Of a DNA stretch of 64,000 bases, positions 24,132 to 36,378 are shown one piece after another. A model generated the notes under the pieces. That model was not told the origin of the DNA and ran no database searches. It saw only the letters and a list, made by a program, of their open reading frames with translations. How positions within the stretch are numbered: the stretch's first letter is position 1; each line of letters opens with the position of its first letter. Both the position numbers and the translations under genes were made by a program. The DNA comes from Sanderia malayensis (lineage: Eukaryota > Cnidaria > Scyphozoa > Semaeostomeae > Pelagiidae), in the NCBI GenBank assembly GCA_013076295.1, contig RQOL01000772.1:3377087-3441086 (forward strand). The letters run 5' to 3'.

Positions 24132-27100
24132 ATGGCTGGAAAGGAAATAAAGGAAAAAGATCATATTGTTACAAGGAAAAAGAAAGGTTTTGTAGTATCG
24201 TAAGTAATCAGAAAAAACTTGCACCAATCTCTTCATGAATCAAAACAACACCATAATTGTATTAGGTTCCCTATGACTTTATAATGATAGGGGAGATATC
24301 ACTCTATATTCTGTATAAGACTCTTTTATTCAGTGCCTTGGCTCCATGCACATTACATGACCTGTTCGGTGCTTTGTGTGCAGCTGTTATCAAATAGAAC
24401 CCTTTAAATTTGCTACACTATCAATTTATTTTGAATGAAATACCCCGAATTTTCTTGAAATATCTTCACGAGGCATCGATAAGCAACCTGGCTGATTAGA
24501 ACTGTTTGACACGAGGCCAAATTCGAGCAATGTTTTGATTTTAAAAGCCGGGTCGTTTCATATTCTACTCTCTCCCTCCCTCCCTTTAACAACCTGCTCT
24601 GCTTTGATCGCATCACTTTACTTCCCCTTGCAGGTCGACAATAAAGCATGTGCTTATAGCAGCCACCATATCACTGTTCTTGATACTAGGCATTGGTTAC
24701 TGCGTGTCGCATTTCATTCATGGCATACATCAGTTTGCAAGAAGGGCATCAGCTGCCAGTGATGACGATGCAGAAATATACGCCAGCGCAGCCGTGGCTG
24801 CGGATGCCATCACGTGCTCTGAAGTTGGTATGTTAGGTTGATACAAGCTTTACTGTGTGCCTGTTCCTGACTGTTTATAATTATAACATAAGTGCAGTTA
24901 AAGAAACTCAAATAGGTCGACTACCTTCACATTGAATTTCTCGATATGTGGAACATCGTTCTGTCTCTTTGGACTTTGACTTGCCGCTCATCTGCATGCA
25001 TTTCGTTTCATTACATTCCCGATAACTCTAAGCTTTCTTAATTCCAAAAAATGCTTGGTCAACTGTATTTAGTAGAATTCTGATACAACGAGCCCTGGGA
25101 GGTGCAATAAGGACTGATAAAAACAATTAGGATAAGTAATTGAACCACTGCATACCTCTTATCCAGACAACAATAAAACCGTAGTATTCACCTTGCCTTG
25201 TTCTTCTTGAATCCTCACTATCATTCGGTTTTTTCTGCATGCGTTTAGGAGTTGACATCCTGAAGAAGAATGGTTCAGTGGTCGATGCAGCAATAGCATC
25301 TTGCTTCTGCCTCGGTGTCATCAACATGCATTCGTCAGGTCTCGGGGGTGGCGGAGTCATGCTCGTTTACATAAGAGAGAATCAAACATTCGAGGCTTTT
25401 GATTACAGAGAAAGGGCTCCGTTTGCTGCAACTGAAGACTTCTACAAAGACAAATACAACCAGACATTGCGAGGTAATGTGCTGTGCTTTGCTTATTTTA
25501 GCGAGCGTGCTGCACAAAGCTACGGGCTAACTCTATTTATAACTGCTCAATAGTCTACCATGCAGAGGGGCAATTAGTCTACCTTGCAGAGGGACAATTC
25601 TTTGCCAATAGTCTACCTTTCAAAGGGACAATTCTTTGGCATGCTGTCCTGAGCCAACGTGCCAGAGCAGAGATGTCCAGGCAAGGTCTGTTTCTAACTC
25701 CACAATTGCTTGTTAAGGGTACCTCAAAAAGCTCCAGGCTGGCTCCATACCTTTGTATCTTGCGTGTTTAACATTGGTATCTGTTCACTGATGATCATTG
25801 TAATATATCCTAAAACACTTGTGATGATCGCTGTTACGATTTCAGGTCCATTGTCGATAGCAGTGCCCGGTGAAGTGCGTGGAATGCACGCAGCTTGGAA
25901 GAAGTATGGCAAATTACCATGGCGTGATCTTATCGAGCCGACAATAAATATGACGGAATCGGGCTTTCACATTCAGCTGAGACTTCACGAAGCAATGGAA
26001 AAATTTAGAGATATTCTTGAGGCAGACGAAAGCTTCAGGTTTGTTAGGATTGCTTTTTGCTGAATTCGAAGTATTGCTTCCACTTCATAACACGTCGGCA
26101 CTCTAATAGTTCCATACCATTTCTCCAGCAACTTGCTGATTAAGAATGGCACTTTGCGTCGGCTTGGCTCAGCATTGAAGATGCCCAACATGACAAGAAC
26201 TCTACGAAAAATCCAAGAAGATCCGGAGGACTTTTACGTTGGTTCAATCGCCAGAGAGATAGTCGAAGACATGAAAGATATTGGCGGAATTATGAATGCT
26301 GAAGACTTGGAACGCTGCAAGGTTCGACATAGAGACGTTATCAAATATCGATTGGGAAATTACACTTTGCATACCATGACGTCACCATTTGGAGGTCCGA
26401 TCGTCCTGCACGTATTGAACATCTTAAAAGGTAACGAAGTGGAGCTAGCGTATTAATTAATACCACACATATATACAGCAGAAACTACTGTATATATATA
26501 TATCATAATGTCATACTGTCACACTGTCATGATTTCATATTGTCATAATGTTATATTGTCACGATGTCATAATATAATAATGTCACAATGCCATAATGTC
26601 ATAATGCCGTAATGCTGAAATCTATAATGTCTTATTGCCGTAATGTCATGTCATAACGATGTCAGCCAGATTTTTGTGGCACATGGTAACGTAGGAGCAT
26701 AGTAGTAATGCAAGGCCTGTCTGTTCGCCTTCGCAGGGTACAATTTCACGGCTGAAGATCTTGCCGATGATGAGAAAGCTCTGATAACGTACCAACGCAT
26801 TGCTGAGGCACTTAAATTCGCCTATGCTGAACGAACAAAAGAAGGAGATCCAGATTACATTGAAAGCGATATTATAAAAATGGTAAGTTCTAAAGTCCCT
26901 ATTGAGCAAGCTCCATTTGTGAGAAAACCAGTAAATGCTTTTATGACAAGCAATGTTTTATGCAGATCCGATAGTGATGTATAATCTATTCGATTCATTC
27001 TAAAATATTTCTGTAGTAAATGTTGGACATTGAAAACAAGGGTGGTAGAACACAAAGTGTCTGCCTTTGATTCTGTAGTCAAATCCCAATTTATTGTATC

Positions 27101-29141
27101 TCACACACACGAGAACTTCCCAGCATGACGAAATAAACAACTGGATCCTTGAGCTGCTCTGCAACACAATTCATTCCCCCGAATAAATTTCCTTAACGTC
27201 TACTCGTTCTTCCTCTCAGCTTCATTACAATGTGACGTCAGAGGAAATCGGTGAAGATCTCAGACGCAAGATCAGTGACTTCGAAACATACAACGTATCA
27301 CACTACGGCCCAGAGTTGGCCCAACCGATGGAAGAAGGCACAACACACGTCAGTCTGATTGCACCGAATGGAGACGCTGTATCAGTGACACATACAATCA
27401 ACGAATGGTATGTGTGTTTTAAACACCCAAGTCATAGATACTTCTTGCAATCTTGCTTCATAGAAACAGGTCCTTTATTAAAAAGCAGTACTCGGCTAGC
27501 CAAAGAGTTAAAAAAAAGTTGGAAACAAAACTTGGAAATAATGGATTTAAAACTGGAAATTTTCCGAGCATTGCACTTGTGTCAATGGAAATGTTCAATA
27601 ACGTAAAATATTTTACTTCTTGCCAAGAAACTTTTTAGAAATTTTTAATACTGATATTGGAAAATTGCTAAGAAAGTCTAAGTAGAAACCCGCCTCAACG
27701 GGTCTGTCGGTGAAAAGTTAGAAACATCAAAAACTCGTATTGCTGTAAAAACTTTTTTTATAAAAAACGGCCATCTACTGCTGTTGTTTAGGTTTGGAGC
27801 TGGCTACCGTTCTCTGAGAAATGGAATCATATTCAACAATGAAATGAACGATTTTGCAATTCCCGGTGGCAATTTGGACGGATTTCCGCCTGCTCCATCA
27901 AACTTCATCAAACCAGGAAAAATCCCATTGTCTTCATCAGCGCCAGTTATTATCACTGATGATAATGGAGATGTCAAAATGGTCCTTGGCGCATCTGGAG
28001 GAACTCGGATCATAAGTGCAGTGGCATTTGTAAGTGGTCGATCTCGTATTATGAAGCCCCCGGTTTAATTTGATGATCTGCTTGGCATTGTGTATTATTC
28101 GTTATGTCACACGGGTGAACCTCCCAATAACAAAGGCACTTCGATGAGGCTTGGTTTGGTCTCTTCTGGTCTGTAACATTATATTGCTAAGCAGGTGCTC
28201 ATGCGTAGATGAGTCTTTGCAATGGTAATGCATTATTAGTAATTCTGTAGACAATTTGCCTGACAATGTGCGTACAAAGTAACTATTACCGACATTAAGC
28301 ATGGGTGGCACGAGTATACCTTCTTGAATAAATGCCTTTGTAAGAAAGCCTTTATCTACTTTGAGCATTGATGTACTTCTTTTAAAGAATGCTTTTACCT
28401 TCTTTAGCATGGATATTCTTCTTTAAGAATGCTTTCACCTTAGCATGGATGTACTTTCTTTACGAATGCTATCACCTTTTTGGCATGGATATAGTTTCTT
28501 TAAGAATGCTCTCACCTTCTTTAGCATGGATACTCTTCTTTAAGAATGCTTTCACCTTAGCATGGATGTACTTTCTTTACGAATGCTATCACCTTTTTGG
28601 CATGGATATAGTTTCTTTAAGAATGCTCTCACCTTCTTTAGCATGGACATTCTTCTTTAAAAATGCTTTTACCTTAGCATGGATGTACTTTCTTTACGAT
28701 TGCTATCACCTGTTTGGCATGGATATAGTTTCTCTAAGAATGCTTTCACCTTCTTTTAATATACAACAGTCTTTAAGTACACAAAGTAGCTACTTTTTTA
28801 AGCAGACAGCAGTATCATTTAAGGAGTCAAGATCCTTCTCAATCTGATCACATGCTATTTCGTTCCAGGTAATAATGAACACACTGTGGTTTGGTGAAGA
28901 GTTAGGTCATGCAGTAAGCAGACCACGGTTTTATCACCAACTTGTGCCGAACCAAATAACTATCGAAGCAAGCATTCCAATGCCAGATAAAATCGTTGAA
29001 GGATTAAAGCGACTAGGCCATGCAATAAACGTTACTGACAGGCCTGAGTACTCATCAGTTCAAGCAATATGCGTTGAAAATAAGAACAGAATATTGGCCA
29101 AATCGGACCCGAGAAAATACGGAAATTCAGCAGGATTTTAG
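24132..29141 (+). CDS. GGT: Gamma-glutamyltransferase, membrane-anchored, copy A
   Basis: Nine exons keep phase and give 608 aa: 24132-24199, 24634-24827, 25249-25473, 25846-26038, 26129-26430, 26737-26882, 27220-27407, 27792-28029, 28869-29141. Gamma-glutamyltransferases cleave the gamma-glutamyl bond of glutathione outside the cell and transfer it to water or amino acids. A Lys-rich cytosolic N-terminus and one membrane segment (about 29-47, VLIAATISLFLILGIGYCV) make it a type II protein. The large-subunit start is seen in AVAADAITCSEVG and GLGGGGVM. Autocleavage and catalysis depend on the Thr after EEG in EEGTTHVS (about Thr417), and the small subunit continues with LFNNEMDDF-like IFNNEMNDF, PGKIPLSSSAP and LGASGGTR. 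The C-terminus ends SDPRKYGNSAGF, close to the DSRKGGEPAGY end of human GGT1. Every essential motif I can check is present. It is followed 1.2 kb later by a paralogue. Confidence 0.95.
25549..25650. repeat. Short tandem repeat in GGT A intron 3
   Basis: Three to four degenerate copies of AATAGTCTACCTTGCAGAGG followed by GACAATTCTTTG. Intronic. Confidence 0.55.
26490..26660. repeat. ATAATGTC-type minisatellite in GGT A intron 5
   Basis: Degenerate short units such as CATAATGTC, CACTGTCAT and ATATTGTCA repeat through about 170 bp. Intronic, no function assigned. Confidence 0.7.
28330..28757. repeat. 117-bp tandem repeat in GGT A intron 8
   Basis: A 117-bp unit recurs with exact spacing (landmark TCTTTAGCATGGA at 28,401, 28,518 and 28,635), with partial units at both ends. 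Each unit itself contains three sub-units starting GCATGGAT. Because 117 is a multiple of three, the array keeps one frame open for about 150 codons; this is a by-product, since the real exons splice around it. Confidence 0.85.
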
Positions 29142-30378
29142 GACAATTTATTTTAAAAAAATAGCGATGTTTTGATATAGAATATTGACTTATAAAGACA
29201 TCCATAAATTGGATAAAGTTTGCATAACATTTAAATTTGTTGCAGAAATAGACTAGACAGTATATGATACAACAATTACAAAGTGCCACAGGATAAAAGT
29301 AGGCATTTATCGACTTAGTATATGCTATGAACTTTGAAAGCAAGTAGCTAGCTAATAGCAAGATAACATAAAAATGTCAATTTATAAAACTACACCAAAT
29401 TAACCAGCATAGAAAACTTGATAGGATATCTGTATAGGAACTTTATTTGCATTGTGTAACATTTGCTAGGATGTGAGAGATAAATCATTCACAAAACGTT
29501 CTCGTTATAATTCGTTTTAATTCATGTGCAGGAGAAATGGCGAGCGAAATTGGTTGCCTTGCTTTTTCCCATAGGTAGAAAAAGGAGCTCTATACTCGAT
29601 TTGATTGTGTGCAGTCATGCCAATAAACAATAACTGCAACGATAACCAACCATCGAAAGTTGAATGCAACAACCAGCACCAACGGGTCTGTCGGTGAAAA
29701 GTTAGAAACATCGAAGATTCGTTCCCAGGGCACGAAGACCATGAAATAATCCGAAACTATTTTTCATCGGACGCGAAATTCACATTTTTAAAAATATTCG
29801 ATGTTTCATAACATATTCATCGGAATTTATATCATTCTGCTCTTCGCAGCTAAACAATCTGTGTTAGATTAGATAAAATAAACTTCACGTGTGGATTTAA
29901 CCGCTGACAACAACCAACCAACCAAACCAAGGTAAGAATGCTATATATGCAACCTCTTTCAACATTGTGTGTTAAAAAGCGTAACTAACTACTAAACGAT
30001 TCATTATATTTCAAGTAATTTTCCATAACAGTTTCTGCCAGTTATCCCCGACGTAAAGCATATTTTGAAGCAGTATAGTGATGGCGTGTGTATGTTTTGT
30101 AACAAAGTAACAGGAGTACATGAAAATATATTGTGAATATCGATATAAAGAGTCTTCAACATCAGGCTCCTTTAACAATAAACCTAATCCTCTTTTGAAT
30201 TGCTTCATCGGTTTAAAGAACCCCTAACCTGGTTAATTTAATATACAATCACGGTTCCTTATACCGTATATATTCAATCTATCGATCCGGTTCTTCATTC
30301 CAGATCAGAGATCATACGACTAAATAGGATGTGGTAAACATGATTTGATGTAGTAGTGGCTCACAGAATAAAACCAAT
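29142..30378. other. Intergenic between the two GGT genes
   Basis: No coding exon seen. It holds the second copy (29,680-29,712) of a 33-bp sequence also found in GGT A intron 7 at 27,696-27,728, starting CAACGGGTCTGTCGG. The rest should contain the GGT A 3' end and the GGT B promoter. Confidence 0.45.
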
Positions 30379-33300
30379 ATGAAGTCAGCAGACGATAGAA
30401 ACGATTACAAGAAAATTTCCGACGATTATGAGCGGACGAGGACGAAAAGGAAAGTCGTGTAAGTGTTTGAAAAGCTCAGAGTTTTTACATCATAGTATTA
30501 CAATAATGTACCGAGTTTCATGGACACTCCATCCTTGGTAACTTTCCTGCAATGGTCCACCACGTTTGTTGAGGAGTTCTGATTCCATGTAGGAGTCATT
30601 CAGCAAGACTACAATTAACGATATCCACAAGGGATAATGTTTGTCTCTTTGAGATGTTTTGATGTCATGTGCACGTATGTGAACAACCCATGAAAAAAGT
30701 TTATAATTTGGACATTGGTATAATGCCAACAACCTCGATAACAGCAACAGCAATGCCAACAACCTCGATATCGTGAACGTGCAATTTAAGAACCTGAGCA
30801 GCTCTTTAATATTTTGTAGTATCAGCAAGAAGCAGTTCGTCCTCATCTCCTTGACTACGATGACGGTATTGGCAGCTATTGCAGTTGCCGTGGCAATAAC
30901 GTTGTATTGCTTCGGCCATAAGAAGCACAGCCATGGCGTTCTGCGATCCCCGGATGCAGCGGAGTTGTACCAGCACGGAGCAGTAGCTGCTGACTCTGTC
31001 ACATGTTCTGAAGTAGGTAAGTGCATAATGGTTTGGACAATACTTGGCAATGTACATTGCCTGTCGTGCTAATGAAATATAGCATGAATCAAATCGTAAA
31101 CATGTGACATGCTTAAGTCCTCTAAGCACTTGAAAACATTGACACTTCTTGTTACATTGACAAGCAAGAGAAAACCGTATATCTTCTTAGACGGCAATAT
31201 CTCTCAATATTGAGACATGTGGTAACAGCAAACCTACTGCAGTATATCCTCAAAGTGTCACCCGTACAATTTGCATTGCATTTGCGAGTGTACAAGTGTA
31301 TACCCCCCGGAGAGCATGTTCATTAACAGTCTTTCTATCACCATAGGTCGAGACATCTTGATACGAAATGGCAGTGCAGTGGATGCAGCAATAGCAGCGC
31401 TGTTCTGTTTAGGTGTTTTCAGCATGCACTCAACGGGTATCGGTGGAGGTGGCTGCATGCTTGTATACAAAAAAGACGGCAATAGCATCGAAGCGTTTGA
31501 CTACAAGAGCACGGCTCCAGGCAAAGCCAGGGAAGACATGTTCATGGGGGAAGGCAATAGATCCAGCATAGGTAATCAAATCTTAATCAGGAATAATCAT
31601 AGATCCAGCATAGGTAATCAAGTCTTAATCAGGAATAATCATAGATCCAGCATAGGTAATCAAGTCTTAATCAGGAATAATCATAGATCCAGCATAGGTA
31701 ATAAAGTCTTAATCAGGAATAATCATAGATCCAGAATAGGTAATAAAGTCTTAATCAGGAATAATCATATATCCAGCATAGGTAATAAAGTCTTAATCAA
31801 GAATAATCATAGATCCAGAATAGGTAATCAAGTCTTTGTTTAATCAACTGGACTGCGTAAGTCCGCGTATCAATTGGCAATAAAGAGTAGTAATGCGCAA
31901 GCAATCTTCAAAGTTTTCGCGCATATAAATGACTCTAGCCATTCACTGAAAAAGCAATCCTTGACACATATCGTTTCATTGTATCCTTTTAGGAGGCTTG
32001 GCAATTGCGGTGCCAGGAGAGATACGTGGCATGTACGAGGTATGGAAGAAGTATGGGAAACTTCCGTGGCATGATCTCGTCCAGCCAGCAATCAACATAA
32101 CAACCGAGGGCTTCCAAGTGCCTCAGAGGATGCACGAAACAGCGCACATCTTCCGCAGCGCTGTGGAATCGGATCCTGGCTTAAGGTAATGAAGTGTCTA
32201 ATGTTGATGCTTCAAGGACATCAGATGTATTACTGGTCCGGAAAATTTGATGTACACTCTATTCCAAGGGATCATCTCTATTGTCATAAGCTCCAACAAA
32301 AGTCTTTTTCAGCGTCATAAGCTCCAACAAAAGCCTTCTACCGTGTCATAAGCTTCAACAAAAGTCTTCTCCAGTATCATAAGCTCCAACAAAAGTCTTC
32401 TACTGCGTCATAAGCTCCAACAAAATTCTTCTCCAGTTTTATAACCCCCACTGCATTCATGAGATAGCTCTAATACCATACTTGAATGCCTTTAGTATAT
32501 CATGCATAAATTCATCGTAATGCCATCACAATCTCTTCCAGGTCGTTGCTCTTCAAGAACGGAAAGATAGTCGAGCTTGGCACAATAGTCAAAGACCCAA
32601 CTATGGCAGCCACTCTGAAAAGAATACAACAGAACCCCGAAGACTTTTACACGGGAGCACTCGCCGAGGACATCGTCAAGGACATCCAAGATGTTGGAGG
32701 AATAATCACACTTGATGATTTAGCCAACTACAAAGTCGTAAAACGGAAAGTACTCGTAGATGAGATAGGTGATCTGACAATGTATACAGTGCCAGCACCA
32801 ATGGGTGGCCCAGTTGTGACGCAAATACTAAACATTGTCAAAGGTGAGGTTCCTATAATTGCGTGTTGTTACATCCTGCTGTTCCATCGCATATCGCTAA
32901 TACATGTGGTGTCCTGCGTAAGTTGCTCCAATTGTCCACGTTCGATACTTCTCCTTGGTAGTTCCTACATCTGTTTCCCCTACCTCTGATATTCTAAAGC
33001 TTGGTTTCCATATGGTCGTTGAGGGTCGCTGAAGGGATTAAAAATCACACAGAGACATTGTCAAAAATTGATTTTAATCCTTTGAGCGACCCTCAAAGAC
33101 CCTCAACGACTATATATACACCAGGATTAAGAGTTGCTTCAATCAGAAACATTCCTACGTGAGTTGTATCTACGTGTGCTGCTTCCAAATGGATCGCATT
33201 GACGTTCATTGTCGCTACTTCTGTTGCTGTTATTCAAACTTCTGTTGCTCCAACATCTATTGCTCCTCTCGATGTTGGTCCCACTCTTGCTTATCGTCCA

Positions 33301-35499
33301 TAGTTGCTCATGTATGACAAGATTAATTTAAATTTCGCCGTAATTAACCTTATGAGTACCTTGCTTCTCTTCTTGAAGGGTATGGGTTCTCTCAAGACGA
33401 TCTGAAGGACAACAACAAGGCCATACTGCTCTATCATCGTCTTATCGAAGCAATGAAGTTCAGTTTTGCTCAATATTCAAAGCTTGGTGATCCTGATTTT
33501 GTTGACGAGGAAGCAATCCAAAAAGTAACGTTGCTCAACTAAACATATTCAGAATACAATGCCCTTCTCTCCTCCAATTCCCACCATCCATATTCAACCA
33601 AGTATCTGTTAACTCTCTTTCACAATCAGACCAATTTCCATTGCTGTATATTCCCGCCTTTCAAACAAAATTTTAAATTAAACCCCACCCCCCGCCTGTT
33701 ATAGTAATCGTAAAGATTGTAAAATTGTGATTGATTCAACCATAAAACTCATAAAAGCGCATTCCAAATAAATTTCCTTTATGTTCTAGAAATGTCCTAA
33801 TACGTACTCTCCCTCTCTTATTTCATAAACTCAATATATGGTGTTTCCATATTTCAAATTCAAATCAACACATATTTTTCTGTCTTCTGTTCCAAATCGC
33901 AGTTGATGGATGACATGACAAGTGCCAAGGTTGGCCACACGTTCAGACAGAAAATCACAGATGATAAGACCCACGAGCTATCATACTACGGTGCCGAAGC
34001 TGCGCCTCCGTTTGACAAAGGTACATCGCACGTGTCCGTCTTCGCAGCAAACGGGGATGCGGTGGCAGCAACACACACCATCAACTCACTGTAAGTCGCG
34101 CATCACAGGTTATCGTTAATGCATGGCACTTTATTGCAAAGTCTCATCAATATACACATAAACTTAGCTAAAACAATGACAACTCTCAAACACTGCCTTC
34201 ACACAAAGTATCTGGATAACAATTACCACGGTGTAGAAGCAAATCAGAATCGGTGTAGAAGCCTATCATTACATTGATGTTAGACCTCCACACTGTTAGC
34301 CTTCTACACTAATGTTAGGCTTCTACACTAATGATAGGCTTCTACACTGATGTTAGACTTCTACACTAATGTTAGGCTTCTACACTAATGTCAGACTTCT
34401 ACACTGATGTTAGGCTTTTACACTGATGTTAGACTTCTACACAAATGTTAGGCTTCTACACTAATGTTAGGCTTCTTAGAAGAAAAAAATCATTATACTG
34501 GTGAAAGGGTAGACCCAGCTGCTCCCATTAGTTTAGTCTGGGTGAAAGCCAGTACACCAATACACTTTATCTCTCGTGAAAGCAGTAAAAATAATAGGCT
34601 ATTTCTTTTGCTTGTCTTCCTCAGGTACGGAGCAGCGTACAAATCCAAAACAACTGGCATTCTCTACAACAGTGTCATGGATGACTTCAGCACCCAAGGT
34701 GGGCAAAACAAATACGGATTTCCCCCGTCGCAGATGAATTATATCAAGCCGGGCAAAAGACCAATGTCTTCAATGGCACCGTTCATCTTGGTCGACAAGT
34801 ACGGACGGGTCAAAATGGTACTTGGATGCTCTGGCGGGCCAAGAATCATCACAGCTTCTGTCTCGGTTAGCTCATTTTTCATCTGACCTTAAAATATTAA
34901 AATATCTATTTGTGCTCTTCCCACATCTATTGCTCTCTCTACGAATTCGCTTGTCTTCATTGGTTCTTCGCTGTAAAAGAACTTCCTCCCACTCATGAGA
35001 GCTATACCCAGCGAATTACCCATCGCATACCGATGCAAGTGAAGTTTTTCCTTCATTTTGCCAGCAAAAATCGCATTCTCGGTTGATAATAGAGCATCGA
35101 GCATAATAGAAAGCAATGGAAATGCAAACGTGAAGAGTTAGTTTCCTTTGCAGAGTCTCCTAAGTTAACATACGTTCGTTGCCTGTAACAAATATCCCAA
35201 TAAAACGTACCATTATTACTTCACAGGTCTTGATGCACAAGCTCTGGTTTGGCGAAGAGTTAGGCCACGCTGTCACAAAGGCCCGAGCACATCACCAACT
35301 CATACCAAACACAGTGTGGGTGGAAAGACGGCGCGAACTACCGAAATTCATCCGACAAGGCTTGATGAAAAAAGGTCACAATATAACTCAAATAGAACGA
35401 CCAGAGTTCTCTGCATGTCAGGTTGTTTACAGTGACGGACCGGGAGAAATATTCGCGAAATCAGACCCTAGAAAATACGGTCATTCTGCAGGCTATTAA
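30379..35499 (+). CDS. GGT: Gamma-glutamyltransferase, membrane-anchored, copy B
   Basis: Nine exons keep phase and give 612 aa: 30379-30458, 30826-31016, 31347-31571, 31993-32185, 32542-32843, 33379-33524, 33903-34090, 34625-34865, 35227-35499. Exons 3-7 and 9 have exactly the same lengths as in copy A (225, 193, 302, 146, 188, 273 nt) and exon 8 differs by one codon, so the two are tandem duplicates. The N-terminus has a charged cytosolic part and a membrane segment at about 31-56. Family motifs are intact: AVAADSVTCSEVG, GIGGGGCM, the catalytic Thr in KGTSHVS (about Thr420), KPGKRPMSSMAP, LGCSGGPR and C-terminal SDPRKYGHSAGY. The paralogues are clearly diverged, so the duplication is not recent. 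The donor of exon 3 has been amplified seven times in tandem (see 31,557-31,835). A candidate AATAAA lies at 35,608-35,613. Confidence 0.95.
31557..31835 (+). repeat. 42-bp tandem repeat made of the GGT B exon 3 splice donor
   Basis: Each 42-bp unit contains the end of exon 3 (AGATCCAGCATAG) and its donor (GTAATCA). Donor GT dinucleotides stand at 31,572, 31,614, 31,656, 31,698, 31,740, 31,782 and 31,824. Since 42 is a multiple of three and the frame is open through the array, use of any later donor would add 14 residues per unit (core IRNNHRSSIGNQ) without changing phase. Two or three units carry point changes such as AGCATAG to AGAATAG. The first donor gives the ancestral 225-nt exon length. 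Confidence 0.9.
32284..32438. repeat. 31-bp tandem repeat in GGT B intron 4
   Basis: Five copies of a 31-bp unit beginning TCATAAGCTCCAACAAAAG. Intronic. Confidence 0.85.
32996..33127. mobile_element. MITE, family A, copy 2
   Basis: Inverted ends GGTTTCCATATGGTCGTTGA and a partly decayed complement (TCAACGACTATATATACACC), with inner GAGGGTCGCTGAAGGGATTA and its complement. Located in GGT B intron 5. Same family as the copies at 1.5 and 48.0 kb. Confidence 0.85.
34251..34473. repeat. 19-bp tandem repeat in GGT B intron 7
   Basis: About eleven imperfect copies of AGGCTTCTACACTAATGTT. Intronic minisatellite. Confidence 0.85.
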
Positions 35500-36378
35500 A
35501 GTAATTGGTCTCTCTGAATCTCATCAGCTATATTAACAAGACTTAATACCATAATGATTCGAACTGACAAAATCAACAGCAGACGCCTCTTGTACTTTCA
35601 GTAGTATAATAAACGCCCTATAATAATCCTTATTGATTTATTAACGCCCGGGGCGCTTAGTAAAAACATCATCAAGCCGTGTATATCATGAGATTAAAGG
35701 CATTAAACGCCTTGGATATGATAACCACATTGAAGAGCAGAGATTTCCAAGACTGACTCAAATCAAAGTAACAAATCCATGCTGAAACCAAAGGACGCAA
35801 GAGCAGCCTAATGTTAAGCATGCTCCATTTATGATAAAATTATATAGCTATACTGCTATAGAAGGAGTCATCAAGTCTATTTACAAGCATAACTGTTTAT
35901 TTTGCTAAGTATTGTTTTTGATTGCGATATATTTAGCGTTTGCTTTCATCTTTGGTTGCTGTTGTTGTTGTCAAATCCTTATGATTAAAAGCTGAATAGG
36001 AGTCGTCTTTTGCATGCATGATTTCGTATGCCGCATTGTCAAGCATGTGAATTGTTATTGTCAGCTAAAGCGTTCCACCGTTTCTTTATATACAAATAGT
36101 TATAATATGCCAGCATCAAAAGCTGGAACATTTGTGCAACGAAAGGGGGAAGGGGTTTAGCATCCCAAATGCGTCACAGCTTCCTCAAAAGAACACCAAG
36201 TCCGTTGCTAAAAACACCAAGAGCACATTGTTCTTCACAATAAGCGTCGCAATAAATCACTCTATTGTCCAACTACAGCGGCAAAGCTAAGCTATTCTGT
36301 TTTTCTGATTGCCCCACACAAGGGAGCAAATGCCAAGGGCTGTACAAATCAAAAGCAAAAATGCAGCGATAAAAACAA
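35500..36378. other. Convergent intergenic region
   Basis: Lies between the 3' ends of GGT B (+) and the zinc-finger gene (-). It holds an AATAAA at 35,608 for GGT B and a fragment with AACGCCCGGGGCG near 35,640 that resembles part of a dispersed repeat. No exon seen. Confidence 0.45.

Noticed and set aside
28389..28847. A 152-codon ORF with repeated aromatic-rich peptide
   Set aside because: Falls on the 117-bp tandem repeat in GGT A intron 8 and is bypassed by in-phase splicing.
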